The notes below the pieces were generated by a model. It saw nothing but the letters and a program-made list of their open reading frames with translations. It had not been told where the DNA came from and searched no databases. A program made the position numbers and the translations under genes. A DNA stretch of 32,939 nucleotides, from NCBI GenBank assembly GCA_016794365.1, contig JAEUKB010000061.1, forward strand, positions 1-32,939, given 5' to 3'. The stretch's first letter is position 1; the number at the start of each line of letters is the position of its first letter. This DNA is from Myxococcales bacterium. GTDB lineage: Bacteria > Myxococcota_A > Polyangia > Palsa-1104 > JAEUJZ01. Positions 8,530 to 16,193 of the stretch are shown here, piece by piece.

Positions 8530-8562
8530 TCGCGCGCCGAAAAAGGGCTGTCGCGCGCCGAA
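8524..8562. repeat. Two 18-bp direct repeats with a 21-bp period
   Basis: GGGCTGTCGCGCGCCGAA occurs at 8524-8541 and again, identically, at 8545-8562, separated by three bases. It follows on from the 11-bp array and sits just before the 3' end of the thioredoxin-TPR gene. A plus-strand frame crosses it as GLSRAEK-GLSRAES, but I do not regard that frame as a gene. Confidence 0.8.
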
Positions 8563-8581
8563 TCGACCTGTGACCGATGCG

Positions 8582-10147
8582 CTACTTGAGGTTGCTGTCG
8601 CGCTTGGCGAGCTGACGGTTCTTTTTCTTTTCGGCCACCGGCATGCCTGGCTCGTAGCGCGGCTCGGGCTTTTTCTTGATCGGCTGGTTCTGCTTGGGCT
8701 TGCCCGGCTGCGGACCGCGTGGCGAATCGACCGCTTTGGGCGCTGGCTGCTCGATCGGCTCCGGCTGCTGAAGGAGCTTTTCCGTCAGCGAGTCCAGCTG
8801 TTTTTGCAGCGAGCGCAGCCGCGCCGACTCGCCAGTCTGCGATGCAGGCCGACTGGCTTTGTACAGGGTAATTGCCGTCGATAACGACTCCATGGCTTCG
8901 CGCGTTCGGCTCTGGCTGTTGAGCACGTTGGCCCGCAGCTCATACATCCCGACGCGACGCGGCCCGTGGCTGAGCGACAGCGCGCGATCGATCCGCTGTA
9001 GCGCTTCGTCAATCCGTCCCGTTTCGTAATACAGCCGAGCCAGCCGAGCCGACGGATTGTAGTCGTGCGGCAGCTTCTGTTCCGACGAAAGCAGCATCTC
9101 TTCCGCCGGTTTCCAGCGCTGGAGCCGCCGATAGCAGTCGAAGCGATGCGCATCAAACGTCGCCGCTTTGATCGAATCGGGGGCCGCTTGGGCCGCTTGT
9201 TCCAGCAGCTTCAGTCGCTGTTCCGTCAGCGCATCACCGACGGACTTTTCCCCAAGAGCATCGGACAGCTCGATCATGGTTCCGTACGCATCGCTGCGAT
9301 CATCAACGGACAGTGCCGCTTCTTTGTCGGCCACGAGCTGCTCTAGATCGCTCCGCAGCCTTCGTCGCAGCTTTTGCCGTCGGTCCGCATCTTCCAGCGA
9401 GTCCACACATGATGCCGCATACGACGCAAAGTCGGTCGTCTGCGCGCTGTGACCCAGCTGATGTGCGTGCTGCTCGTAGACCTCGATGCAGCGCTCGGTC
9501 TGTCCGGTTGTCGCCAGCGCTTGAATCAGCCCGAGCAGCGCACGCGGACGGGCTCCCGGTTCCATCAGCGCTTCCTCATAACGCAGCGCCGCTTCCTTGC
9601 TGCGACCTTGCGTCGCGAGCGCGTCGGCTTCCGCCAGCTTGGGTCGCTGCTTGTGCTGCTGGGTCAGCAGCTCCGAAAGGCGTAGGACTAGCTCTTTTGC
9701 CGTCAGCGCGCCAGTCCAGCGAGCCACCACCTGTTCATCGGAATCCAGCACCAGGATCGTCGGCAGCGAGGTGATTGGAAAGCGCTGTAGGAATGCCTGG
9801 TTTGTGGGCTGCTCTGTATCGATGGCCAGATACACAAGCTGCGTTCCATACGGCGCGAGCAGCGGATCGGTCAGCACGAAGTTCTTCATGCTGAGACAGG
9901 TGTGACACCAGTCGGCCCACGCATCGACAAACAGCAGCTTTCCGCTCTTCTTCGCGGTCGCTTGGGCCGCTGCGTAGTCATTTTCAACAAACGGCAAGAC
10001 CTGCGGCTGCGCCTTCTTTGCTTCGCTTCGCGCGGACACCGTCGAAAGCTGAAGCCGATGACTTCCGCAGAAGAGCTGTGTTCCCGAAAAGAACGTAAGT
10101 CCAAGTGCGAGCCACTCCGCAGCGTGCCGACGTTGTCTGCCAGTCAT
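8582..10147 (-). CDS. Exported thioredoxin-domain protein with TPR region
   Basis: About 521 residues from the ATG at 10147; a GTG at 10207 would add 20 residues and cannot be excluded, since neither start has a strong RBS. A basic then hydrophobic N-terminus (TGRQRRHAAEWLALGLTFF) suggests a signal peptide or anchor, with periplasmic location. Residues ~50-165 form a thioredoxin fold of the DsbD-gamma/thioredoxin_7 kind: LLFVDAWADWCHTCLSMKNF carries the redox CxxC (CHTC), and ITSLPTILVL carries the cis-Pro. Residues ~180-460 are helical repeats with TPR character (GRSKEAALRYEEALMEPG; GRIDEALQRIDRALSL). The C-terminus is a Pro/Lys-rich tail. The likely role is disulfide exchange on envelope proteins, with the TPRs binding partners. 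It lies downstream of the radical SAM operon on the same strand, with only the 14-bp repeat array between. Confidence 0.85.
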   Translation of the reverse strand: MTGRQRRHAAEWLALGLTFFSGTQLFCGSHRLQLSTVSARSEAKKAQPQVLPFVENDYAAAQATAKKSGKLLFVDAWADWCHTCLSMKNFVLTDPLLAPYGTQLVYLAIDTEQPTNQAFLQRFPITSLPTILVLDSDEQVVARWTGALTAKELVLRLSELLTQQHKQRPKLAEADALATQGRSKEAALRYEEALMEPGARPRALLGLIQALATTGQTERCIEVYEQHAHQLGHSAQTTDFASYAASCVDSLEDADRRQKLRRRLRSDLEQLVADKEAALSVDDRSDAYGTMIELSDALGEKSVGDALTEQRLKLLEQAAQAAPDSIKAATFDAHRFDCYRRLQRWKPAEEMLLSSEQKLPHDYNPSARLARLYYETGRIDEALQRIDRALSLSHGPRRVGMYELRANVLNSQSRTREAMESLSTAITLYKASRPASQTGESARLRSLQKQLDSLTEKLLQQPEPIEQPAPKAVDSPRGPQPGKPKQNQPIKKKPEPRYEPGMPVAEKKKNRQLAKRDSNLK

Positions 10148-10213
10148 GCGCGCAACGTACGTGAAGGCGAAGCCAAGCACAACTCTGCTTCTGTCCTGCG
10201 AAGTCACAGGACG

Positions 10214-10255
10214 ATTCCTATCGCGACATTCCTATCGCGACATTCCTATCGCGAC
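10214..10255. repeat. Three perfect 14-bp tandem repeats
   Basis: On the plus strand ATTCCTATCGCGAC occurs three times without mismatch (10214-10227, 10228-10241, 10242-10255), followed by a partial ATT. On the minus strand the unit reads GTCGCGATAGGAAT. The stop codon TAG of the STM4011 gene is the one inside the repeat copy nearest the gene, so its last residues (Met-Ser-Arg) are encoded by repeat sequence. Confidence 0.95.
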
Positions 10256-11139
10256 ATTTCTTCTGGACGTGCGAGCCGAATGCGCGAAAGGAATCGATCG
10301 GGATCAAAGCGCTGCGGAAGCTGGAGATCGACCAAGTGGGAATAGCCAATCCAGCACTCACAGGTCTTTCGCGTACACGGACGCGGAAACAGAATCGCGG
10401 ACAGATCATCCAGGTACAGATTGCCAAGCGTCTCGCTGATGAAGTGACAGCGTGTAATGGTTCCGTCTCCGTCGATGCTAAGGACTTGTTCGCCCGTACG
10501 GCAGGCTTTTCCTTGGCTGCGATGACGAACCCGTTCCAGATCAAAGTCGGGATCGATTGCGCGCCACTGTTCGCTCTCTGTTTCGCTGTAAGAGACTCCG
10601 GGTTTCTGCGCGTTCACCCACATCGGAACGTCACAAGGAAGCAGAGATCGCAGCGCGTTCACCAGCGGCAAGTGATCAGGAATCGCAACTGCGCCGACGC
10701 TGAGTCGAACTCCTTGTGCATGCAGCGCACGGATCTTGTCCACAAACGGATCCAGATCGATCTCGGTTGGATGAAAGGAAATCCACAGCGAGACTTTGCT
10801 GAGATCGCAGTCCGACAGAAAGGAAAGGGGTCCCGATCCATTGGTCTGAATGCTGACCTGGGCGATGTGCGGAAGCTGGGACAGCTCGACGAGCGCTGCG
10901 CGATACCACGGCCAGATCAGCGCTTCTCCGTACGGAGTAAACAGAATGCGGAGCGACCAGCTTGTGGCGCGCTTGATCCAGTCCACAAAGCGATTCAGCG
11001 CGAATCGATCGCGCGCAAGTACAGCCTGCGAGGGTTCACGCTTGGCGAACGGACAGTAGGAACAGCCATAGTTGCAGCTATCGAGCGGTCCGCGCCACAG
11101 AAGGGATAGGGCAGGGCGATGGGAATCCTCGTCGCTCAC
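10246..11139 (-). CDS. STM4011 family radical SAM protein
   Basis: 297 residues from a GTG at 11139. This start overlaps the stop of the STM4012 gene (GTGA) and has GGGAGG 4 bases upstream; the longer ATG frame at 11211 would overlap the previous gene by 76 bases. The radical SAM cluster motif CxxxCxxC is CNYGCSYC at residues 22-29. The C-terminal part has further cysteines (213, 231, 255, 260, 262) in a SPASM-like pattern, with GDGTITRC in the middle, suggesting a second iron-sulfur cluster as in peptide-modifying radical SAM enzymes. The family is found next to STM4012-STM4015 homologues; its substrate is not known to me. It is the last gene of the six-gene operon, and its 3' end runs into a tandem-repeat array. 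Confidence 0.88.
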   Translation of the reverse strand: MSDEDSHRPALSLLWRGPLDSCNYGCSYCPFAKREPSQAVLARDRFALNRFVDWIKRATSWSLRILFTPYGEALIWPWYRAALVELSQLPHIAQVSIQTNGSGPLSFLSDCDLSKVSLWISFHPTEIDLDPFVDKIRALHAQGVRLSVGAVAIPDHLPLVNALRSLLPCDVPMWVNAQKPGVSYSETESEQWRAIDPDFDLERVRHRSQGKACRTGEQVLSIDGDGTITRCHFISETLGNLYLDDLSAILFPRPCTRKTCECWIGYSHLVDLQLPQRFDPDRFLSRIRLARPEEMSR

Positions 11140-12440
11140 GCAGCCTCCCACGCAGCGCGCGCGGCCATGACTTCTTGGGACTGAAGAAAGTGACCCAGCA
11201 CATCGGCGCACTCTAGGCCACGCTCTGTCAAACAGAGTCGATCTGGAAGCGCAGTGACAAGTCCTTCTGCGATGGCTTCCGCAAGCTCTGGTACAGCAGA
11301 CAGCACATCCCGATTGAAGCGCTGACGAAAGGCTGCGCGATCCAGCGTTCCTTCGAGCAAAGACAAGATCAGATACCTGCGCTGACGCTCAGCGGAAGAC
11401 AGCAGGAAGCCATGACGTGCAAGCGAGAAGTCTTCATCAGACTGTGACATCCACGCTGCAATGCGATCCCGAATCGCAGACTGTGCCACCGCAAACGACG
11501 TTGCATAGTGCAGTGACGTTGTGTAGGAGCGCGCTCCGGGACCGATTCCGACCATGCCATCCTCTTGGCAGCGATAGACCGGAAGCTTGCTTCCTTCCGC
11601 GTCGGGTGATGCCTTGGTAAACATCCGCATCGACACCTGGCGAAAGCCCAGCGTACGTACGTGCTGTCTGGCGCTGCGATACAGCAGCATGCGGAAGTCA
11701 TCATGACTGCGATGACGACTCAGTATCGTGAGCGGTCGCACATAGAGCGGATACAGATACAGCTCGTTTGCACCCCATGCGACGACCCGATCGATCGATT
11801 CCCGAAGTGTCTGTTCAGTCTGTCCCGGCAGTCCGTAAATCAGATCGACGTTGCGAATCGGTGCCGCAGTTTTGAGCATTCGCAGTGCGCGCTCGACGCT
11901 GGCTGGATCTTGTCTGCGCTGTACACCGCTGGTTTCGTTTGGAAACAGACTCTGCACACCCATGCTGATACGGGTCACTTGATGCTGCTGACAGATCGCG
12001 AGCTTGTCTTCATCGATCGTCGCTGGTGATACCTCGATCGAGGTCGGAATCGGATCAGGACAGAGCTTCTTCGCAATCGCAAACAGCCGCGCAAGCTGCG
12101 GTGCAGACAGATAGCTTGGGGTTCCGCCTCCCACCGCCAGACGCGCAACTCGATAGGGATGCAGCACGCTGTGCATGACGCTGGCTTGCCGTTCCAGTGC
12201 ATCCAGATAGCGCGACACCAGATCCGACTTGGGCGCAACTTGCGTAAACAGGTTACAGAATCCGCAGCGCTGCTCGCAAAACGGAACGTGCAGATAGAGA
12301 AACAGAGACTGACGATTTTCCGTCGCCCACAGCTCGCGAAGCGGAACCGGAACCGGCAGCGTTCGGTACGCAGTCTTGTGCGGATAGGAATATGCGTAGG
12401 AATGATAACCGCCAGTGCGGAGCAGCTCAGACAGTCGCAT
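11136..12440 (-). CDS. STM4012 family radical SAM protein (HemN-like)
   Basis: 434 residues. The opening (YHSYAYSYPHKTAYR) and the cluster motif CEQRCGFC at residues 55-62 are characteristic of STM4012-type proteins, which resemble coproporphyrinogen III oxidase HemN. GGGTPSYL at 104-111 is the HemN-like SAM-binding region. A HemN-type winged C-terminal domain (LILSLLEGTLDRAAFRQRF) follows. It is probably not a haem enzyme, because it sits in the STM4011-STM4015 cassette rather than with haem genes. The ATG starts 2 bases after the STM4013 stop, and its own stop overlaps the STM4011 start, so translation is coupled throughout. Confidence 0.9.
   Translation of the reverse strand: MRLSELLRTGGYHSYAYSYPHKTAYRTLPVPVPLRELWATENRQSLFLYLHVPFCEQRCGFCNLFTQVAPKSDLVSRYLDALERQASVMHSVLHPYRVARLAVGGGTPSYLSAPQLARLFAIAKKLCPDPIPTSIEVSPATIDEDKLAICQQHQVTRISMGVQSLFPNETSGVQRRQDPASVERALRMLKTAAPIRNVDLIYGLPGQTEQTLRESIDRVVAWGANELYLYPLYVRPLTILSRHRSHDDFRMLLYRSARQHVRTLGFRQVSMRMFTKASPDAEGSKLPVYRCQEDGMVGIGPGARSYTTSLHYATSFAVAQSAIRDRIAAWMSQSDEDFSLARHGFLLSSAERQRRYLILSLLEGTLDRAAFRQRFNRDVLSAVPELAEAIAEGLVTALPDRLCLTERGLECADVLGHFLQSQEVMAARAAWEAA
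11144..11149 (-). promoter_or_regulatory. Ribosome binding site deciding the STM4011 start
   Basis: GGGAGG on the minus strand, 4 bases before the GTG at 11139. It supports the short GTG start over the ATG at 11211. Confidence 0.7.
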
Positions 12441-12442
12441 GA

Positions 12443-13249
12443 CTAGACCGTGACCTCTACTTCGGCGTACGGAACGGTGAAGACGTTGGGATGTGCGTGA
12501 CGATGTCCGTCATAACCATCATCGCTGGGTTCATCAAAGCAGGTTCCGTGATCGCTACAGATGATCCCCACTGCGCCTCCGCGTGCGCGCAGCGCATCGA
12601 GCAGAATCGGCAAGTGACGATCCAGATCTGCAAGCGCAGCGGCCTGGGTTTCGGTGCTCTCTTTGCGCGCTCCTTTGACAAAAATCCTCGTCGGTGGATG
12701 CGTTGCAGAGGCATTGATAAACAGAAACACACGCTGGGTGCTGGGCAGCTCGCGCAAGCGCTGACTTGCGATCTGAAACTGTGTCCGGGATGCGATCGGA
12801 CTGGCCACACTGGTGCTGCGATGAAAGTGTGCTTCTTGAAACAGAGAAGGCAGCACTTGTCCAAGCTGCGTGCTTGGATTGAAGAACCCGGTACCACCGA
12901 TGCAGATCGTTCGATAGCCGGTGCGTGCAAAGGCATCAACCAGTGATGTTCCGTCGAGAATCAGCGTTTCCTTTCCTGTGCTACGAGATCCCGGAAAGCG
13001 CAGCGCCAGCGGACGTGGATGCACTTCTTTGGCAATCGGTGTCGGAAAAAATCCCGCAAAGAAGGCTTGATGCGCGGCAAACGTAAAGGTCGCAGGTGTA
13101 TGTCTGGCTTCAAAGCCGTGCGGAATCAAAGTCGCCAGGTTGGGAAGGATTCCTTTGGCGAGCGCGCTCTGTGCAACATCGTAGCGAAGCGCATCCAGCG
13201 TCAGCAGCAGAACATCGCGCGTACCGTGCGCTGCTTTGAAGGAAATCAT
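12443..13249 (-). CDS. STM4013 family hydrolase (alkaline phosphatase fold)
   Basis: 268 residues, cytoplasmic (no signal peptide). The alkaline-phosphatase/sulfatase fold is recognisable: LLLTLDALRYD at residues 14-24 gives the first metal ligand, RHTPATFTFAAH at 49-60 holds the likely Thr nucleophile (T54), ICSDHG at 230-235 gives the Asp-His metal pair, and GHRHAHPNVFTVPYAEV near the end supplies the last His. GFFPTP and CIGGTGFFN match what I recall of STM4013 proteins. Expected chemistry is metal-dependent cleavage or transfer of a phosphate or sulfate ester; the substrate is unknown. The ATG overlaps the HAD stop (ATGA), and GGAGGT lies 9 bases upstream. Confidence 0.9.
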   Translation of the reverse strand: MISFKAAHGTRDVLLLTLDALRYDVAQSALAKGILPNLATLIPHGFEARHTPATFTFAAHQAFFAGFFPTPIAKEVHPRPLALRFPGSRSTGKETLILDGTSLVDAFARTGYRTICIGGTGFFNPSTQLGQVLPSLFQEAHFHRSTSVASPIASRTQFQIASQRLRELPSTQRVFLFINASATHPPTRIFVKGARKESTETQAAALADLDRHLPILLDALRARGGAVGIICSDHGTCFDEPSDDGYDGHRHAHPNVFTVPYAEVEVTV

Positions 13250-13863
13250 GGAAGCTGCACCTCCGAAAGCGAAGAGATCGTGCGGACTCCCGGTGGTGGA
13301 TCAAACCAGCGTGTCCGTAGGAGGACGCCGCGAATTCCTTGTCGCCTCGCACCCTCAATGTCGTGGATGGGATGATCCCCAATCATCAGCGCGTGAACTG
13401 CTTGCGCGGACACAGCATGGAGCGCCGCCTGAAACAGCGCGGGATGTGGTTTTCGCTGACCCAGATCTTCAGACACAATCACCGCGTCGATGAACGGTCC
13501 AAGACCGGCGGCTTGAAGCTTGGCGCGCTGAAGCTGCGCAGTGCCATTGGTGATCACCACTTTCGATCCAGAAAATGCGCGAAGCAGTGCGATGGCTCCG
13601 GCTTTGACCGTGATGTGCGCAAGGATTCCTTCTTCAAATCGCTTCCGCACTTGCGTGACCGATAGCTGTAGCTTGCGACGAAGCGCGGCAAATAGCTGAG
13701 CCCGCGATCCATGTCCGCCCGCGTCGATGCAGAGCAGCTCTGCGCGATCTGTTGCGGACAGCGAAGGCTCAGAATGAAGCCAGGCTTCAAACGCTGCATC
13801 GCGATCGATCAGCGTGTTGTCCAAGTCGCAAAGGAGCGTAGACAGAGTCGATGTGTCAGACAC
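13246..13863 (-). CDS. HAD superfamily hydrolase
   Basis: 205 residues from a GTG at 13863, chosen because AGGAGG lies 9 bases upstream; it overlaps the end of the ATP-grasp gene by 8 bases. Motifs: LLCDLDNTLIDRD near the start (DxD nucleophile/acid), VVITNGTAQLQRAKL (motif II Thr), the Lys in GQRKPHP (motif III) and LMIGDHPIHDIEGARRQG (motif IV Asp residues). A helical cap between motifs I and II makes it a type I (phosphoglycolate-phosphatase/YjjG-like) HAD. It probably removes a phosphate from a small metabolite. It is inserted between the STM4014 and STM4013 homologues and is not one of the five core members of the cassette, so it may be an accessory or repair activity for the same pathway. 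Confidence 0.9.
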   Translation of the reverse strand: MSDTSTLSTLLCDLDNTLIDRDAAFEAWLHSEPSLSATDRAELLCIDAGGHGSRAQLFAALRRKLQLSVTQVRKRFEEGILAHITVKAGAIALLRAFSGSKVVITNGTAQLQRAKLQAAGLGPFIDAVIVSEDLGQRKPHPALFQAALHAVSAQAVHALMIGDHPIHDIEGARRQGIRGVLLRTRWFDPPPGVRTISSLSEVQLP

Positions 13864-14941
13864 CTGTTCTCGCCTCCTGTTCAAACAGTGCGCGCACCTG
13901 CAAATCGTAGCTGTCCTGACCATTGTGAAGGAGCTTTGGGAGATAGTCTCCCCACGCGTTACATTCCAGCACGAACGGACGGCCCGCTGCGTCCACCATC
14001 ACATCGATTCCCAGCACAAGCTGACCAGGAAAGGAATCCGCAACCCGCTGACAGATCGAATAGACGCGCGCGGGAACCTGGGATCCAACGGAAAGAAGCG
14101 CAGACTCTGCATCCGCTCGCTTGGCATCAATGTGGAGGTTGGTGATGGTTCCGGTTCCTACGCGCGCGACTCGCTGCGCAAGCTGTCCTGCGATCATCAG
14201 CACACGCAGATCAAAGGGGCCGTCTAACGTGGCTGCTTTGGGAATCCAGCGCTGCACGATCGCACCGTCGGACAGGATCCGCTGAAGCAGCACATCGATC
14301 TGCGCTTTGTCGCGGTAGGTATGCAGGCACTTTTCATTGAAGATGCGTCCCTTCAGCAGCCGAGCCGTGGTGACAAGCTGCTCTTGCTGTGCATGAAAGC
14401 GATAGGCCATCACACCAGCGGCAGAGGAACCCCAGCGCGGCTTGATGAACACCGCATGACGATTCCTTTTTTGCAGCAGCGCTCGGAGTTTTGCGACGGT
14501 ACTTGGCGCTTCCTCTGTCTCTGGTATCGGAATCTGATGGGTCGCAAGGTGCTGCGCACACCACAGCTTGTCTGTCATGGTCAGGATGTGCTGCACCGGA
14601 TGCGTCTCAACAAGCTGCGGAGTCGCTTTGGCAAAGTCCACGAGCGCCTGGGACAGACCGATGAAGAACGCACGTCCTGGTCGCCACTCACAGTCACTGA
14701 GCGTCTGTGAAAAGCCGCCACGCTGTGCGAGCAGCTGCCACGTTTCGGAATCCGATCCGGGGGACTCAATGCGCAGAAAGTCTCCGGGTCTTCCGGCTTG
14801 CTGGATTCGATTCGGATCGCGCAGTGCATCCGGCCACGCAATGTAAGACGGCCTTGGGAGTCCGGCTCGCTGTAGCGCTGCATCCAGACTCTGTGCGCGC
14901 TTGTCGTCTGGCTGGGCCACCACGACGAGCCGTCTACTCAC
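13856..14941 (-). CDS. STM4014 family ATP-grasp protein
   Basis: 361 residues. The start is a GTG sharing its first G with the TAG stop of the STM4015 gene (TAGTG). An ATP-grasp fold is visible from about residue 120: TDKLWCAQHL (124-132), VFIKPRWGSSAAGV (164-177, nucleotide-binding Lys167 and Gly-rich loop), FDLRVLMIAGQ (243-253), LGIDVMVD (310-317) and FVLECNAWGDYL (323-334) with the metal-binding Glu326 and Asn328. The pattern is RimK/GshB-like, meaning ATP-driven ligation of a carboxylate to an amine, thiol or hydroxyl. The N-terminal third is a pre-ATP-grasp domain of unknown specificity. The partner substrate may be the repeat protein encoded just upstream or a small molecule handled by the two radical SAM enzymes; that is inference. 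Confidence 0.9.
   Translation of the reverse strand: MSRRLVVVAQPDDKRAQSLDAALQRAGLPRPSYIAWPDALRDPNRIQQAGRPGDFLRIESPGSDSETWQLLAQRGGFSQTLSDCEWRPGRAFFIGLSQALVDFAKATPQLVETHPVQHILTMTDKLWCAQHLATHQIPIPETEEAPSTVAKLRALLQKRNRHAVFIKPRWGSSAAGVMAYRFHAQQEQLVTTARLLKGRIFNEKCLHTYRDKAQIDVLLQRILSDGAIVQRWIPKAATLDGPFDLRVLMIAGQLAQRVARVGTGTITNLHIDAKRADAESALLSVGSQVPARVYSICQRVADSFPGQLVLGIDVMVDAAGRPFVLECNAWGDYLPKLLHNGQDSYDLQVRALFEQEARTGV
13873..13878 (-). promoter_or_regulatory. Ribosome binding site for the HAD hydrolase, inside the ATP-grasp gene
   Basis: AGGAGG on the minus strand, 9 bases before the GTG at 13863. It decides this start over the ATG at 13923. Confidence 0.75.
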
Positions 14942-16155
14942 TACTCTGTGACCTCTGCGTAGCGCTCATCTTCGTCACTCGCTTCTTGGCGATCCCCAAC
15001 ATTGACCGGGATTCCCAAGTCACGAATCCGCTTCACCATCCCAGTAGACAGATAGTGATGTCGCAGGTTCAGGTGCTTGAGGTTTCGCACCGCAGGGGAT
15101 GCCAGCAGCGCTTCCGCTCCTTCATCGGAGAGCGTTCCCATCGACAGATCCAGTCCTTTGAGTCGCGTCAAAATGGGTGACTTGGCAACTGCTTTGGCGA
15201 TGTCATCGGAATACTTGCAGTCCTGAAGTCCCAAGTGTTCCAGCGCGGGCAGGTTGGTTCCTTCCAGAATCGGCTTCAGATCTTTGAGCTTGCTGTCGCC
15301 TCCGTAGTCTTCCACCCCGAGCCACAAAGTCAGCGTCTTCAGCGACGGTAAGCTTGCGCTCGCGATGTCGCGAACCGCTTTGGCTGGGAGTCCTCCTGTT
15401 TGCACGGTGAGCGAGCGCAGACCGGCATGCGTTAGATTGGTAAAGCGCAGCTGGTTTCCACCACGAACCACGAACTCCTCAAGCTGCGGCAGCGCAGCAA
15501 GCAGTGGCCCGTAGTCACACTGATGGATCCAAGAGATCTCGCATTCCTCTTGGTAGATGTCGCCGATAAACAGACCCTTGAGCGATGTCAGCTTGCTGGC
15601 ATTGGCGATCAAACGGTCCACGAGCGCAGACTTTGGTCCCGTATCACAGTAGTCACCAAACCACTGACCGATGACCAGGCCGCGTAGCTCTCCGATTTTC
15701 TTGTCGCTGAGCAGCGCATCAAGCCGCGCTGTAAAGGTCGCCGCATCATTGTCGTAGCCAAGACCGATCCGAAAGACGCGCTTGTCGAGATCGCGCAGCT
15801 TCGGAAAGACTCGGATTCCTTCATCGTCGCTGTCTTCTTCCGCTTCGGGATCAAAGCCAGTCACTTTGTAGTGTAGGAAGCGCTCTGCACGACTGTCGGT
15901 TGGAATGTGCTCAGGAGGTCGCCAGCTCGGCTCCGCTCCGCCTACTTCGCTGTATCCTTTGCGGGTCTTTTCCGCGATCAGCTTGTTCGCTTCCGCTTGG
16001 GCTGCGGCGGGACTTGCGCAGGTGGTGGTCTTGCTGGTTCCGGCACTCCCGATGCGACCATAAGTGACGGTGAATGAGGCTCCGTCGATGGAAATCTGCC
16101 AGAACTTGCTGGAACTTCCTTCGACCATCTCGAAACGGCGGGTTCCTGTTGTCAT
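14941..16155 (-). CDS. WGR domain plus STM4015 family leucine-rich-repeat protein
   Basis: 404 residues from the ATG at 16155; a GTG at 16179 would add 8 residues, and no clear RBS favours either. Residues ~5-70 form a WGR domain (RRFEMVEGSSSKFWQISIDG, then YGRIG at 32-36, with Tyr replacing Trp), a module that in PARP-type proteins contacts nucleic acid. A linker leads to the STM4015 family body from about residue 92: FLHYKVTGFDPE, GLFIGDIYQEECEISWIHQ, EEFVVRGGNQL, TVQTGGLP, LTLWLGVEDYGGD, LDLSMGTLSDEGAEALL and LNLRHHYLS. These form about seven leucine-rich repeats. As I recall, typical STM4015 proteins lack WGR, so the fusion is notable. It is the first gene of the operon and may be its scaffold, sensor or modified target. 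Confidence 0.88.
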   Translation of the reverse strand: MTTGTRRFEMVEGSSSKFWQISIDGASFTVTYGRIGSAGTSKTTTCASPAAAQAEANKLIAEKTRKGYSEVGGAEPSWRPPEHIPTDSRAERFLHYKVTGFDPEAEEDSDDEGIRVFPKLRDLDKRVFRIGLGYDNDAATFTARLDALLSDKKIGELRGLVIGQWFGDYCDTGPKSALVDRLIANASKLTSLKGLFIGDIYQEECEISWIHQCDYGPLLAALPQLEEFVVRGGNQLRFTNLTHAGLRSLTVQTGGLPAKAVRDIASASLPSLKTLTLWLGVEDYGGDSKLKDLKPILEGTNLPALEHLGLQDCKYSDDIAKAVAKSPILTRLKGLDLSMGTLSDEGAEALLASPAVRNLKHLNLRHHYLSTGMVKRIRDLGIPVNVGDRQEASDEDERYAEVTE

Positions 16156-16165
16156 CGTGCGATGG

Positions 16166-16193
16166 AGTGTCGCAACCACCCAAAGAATGTCAA
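16166..16193 (-). promoter_or_regulatory. Candidate promoter of the STM4015-STM4011 operon
   Basis: A perfect -35 box TTGACA (minus strand, 16193-16188) is followed after 16 bases by a poor -10 candidate GACACT (16171-16166), which matches three of six consensus positions. Transcription would begin only a few bases before the ATG at 16155, which fits the absence of an RBS there and would make a nearly leaderless transcript. Myxobacterial promoters often diverge from this consensus, so confidence is low. Confidence 0.3.

Noticed and set aside
8359..8589. Plus-strand 76-residue frame with a GLSRAEK/GLSRAES repeat
   Set aside because: It begins inside the start of the opposite-strand gene, has no RBS, and its repeats are explained by the DNA-level tandem array.
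11136..12440. Coproporphyrinogen III oxidase (HemN) as the product name
   Set aside because: The resemblance is real, but the N-terminal SYAYSYPHKTAYR motif and the cassette context point to the STM4012 family; there are no haem genes nearby.
12491..12946. Plus-strand 151-residue frame opposite the STM4013 gene
   Set aside because: A shadow: the minus strand carries complete phosphatase-fold motifs and coupled start/stop signals, while this frame shows no domain.
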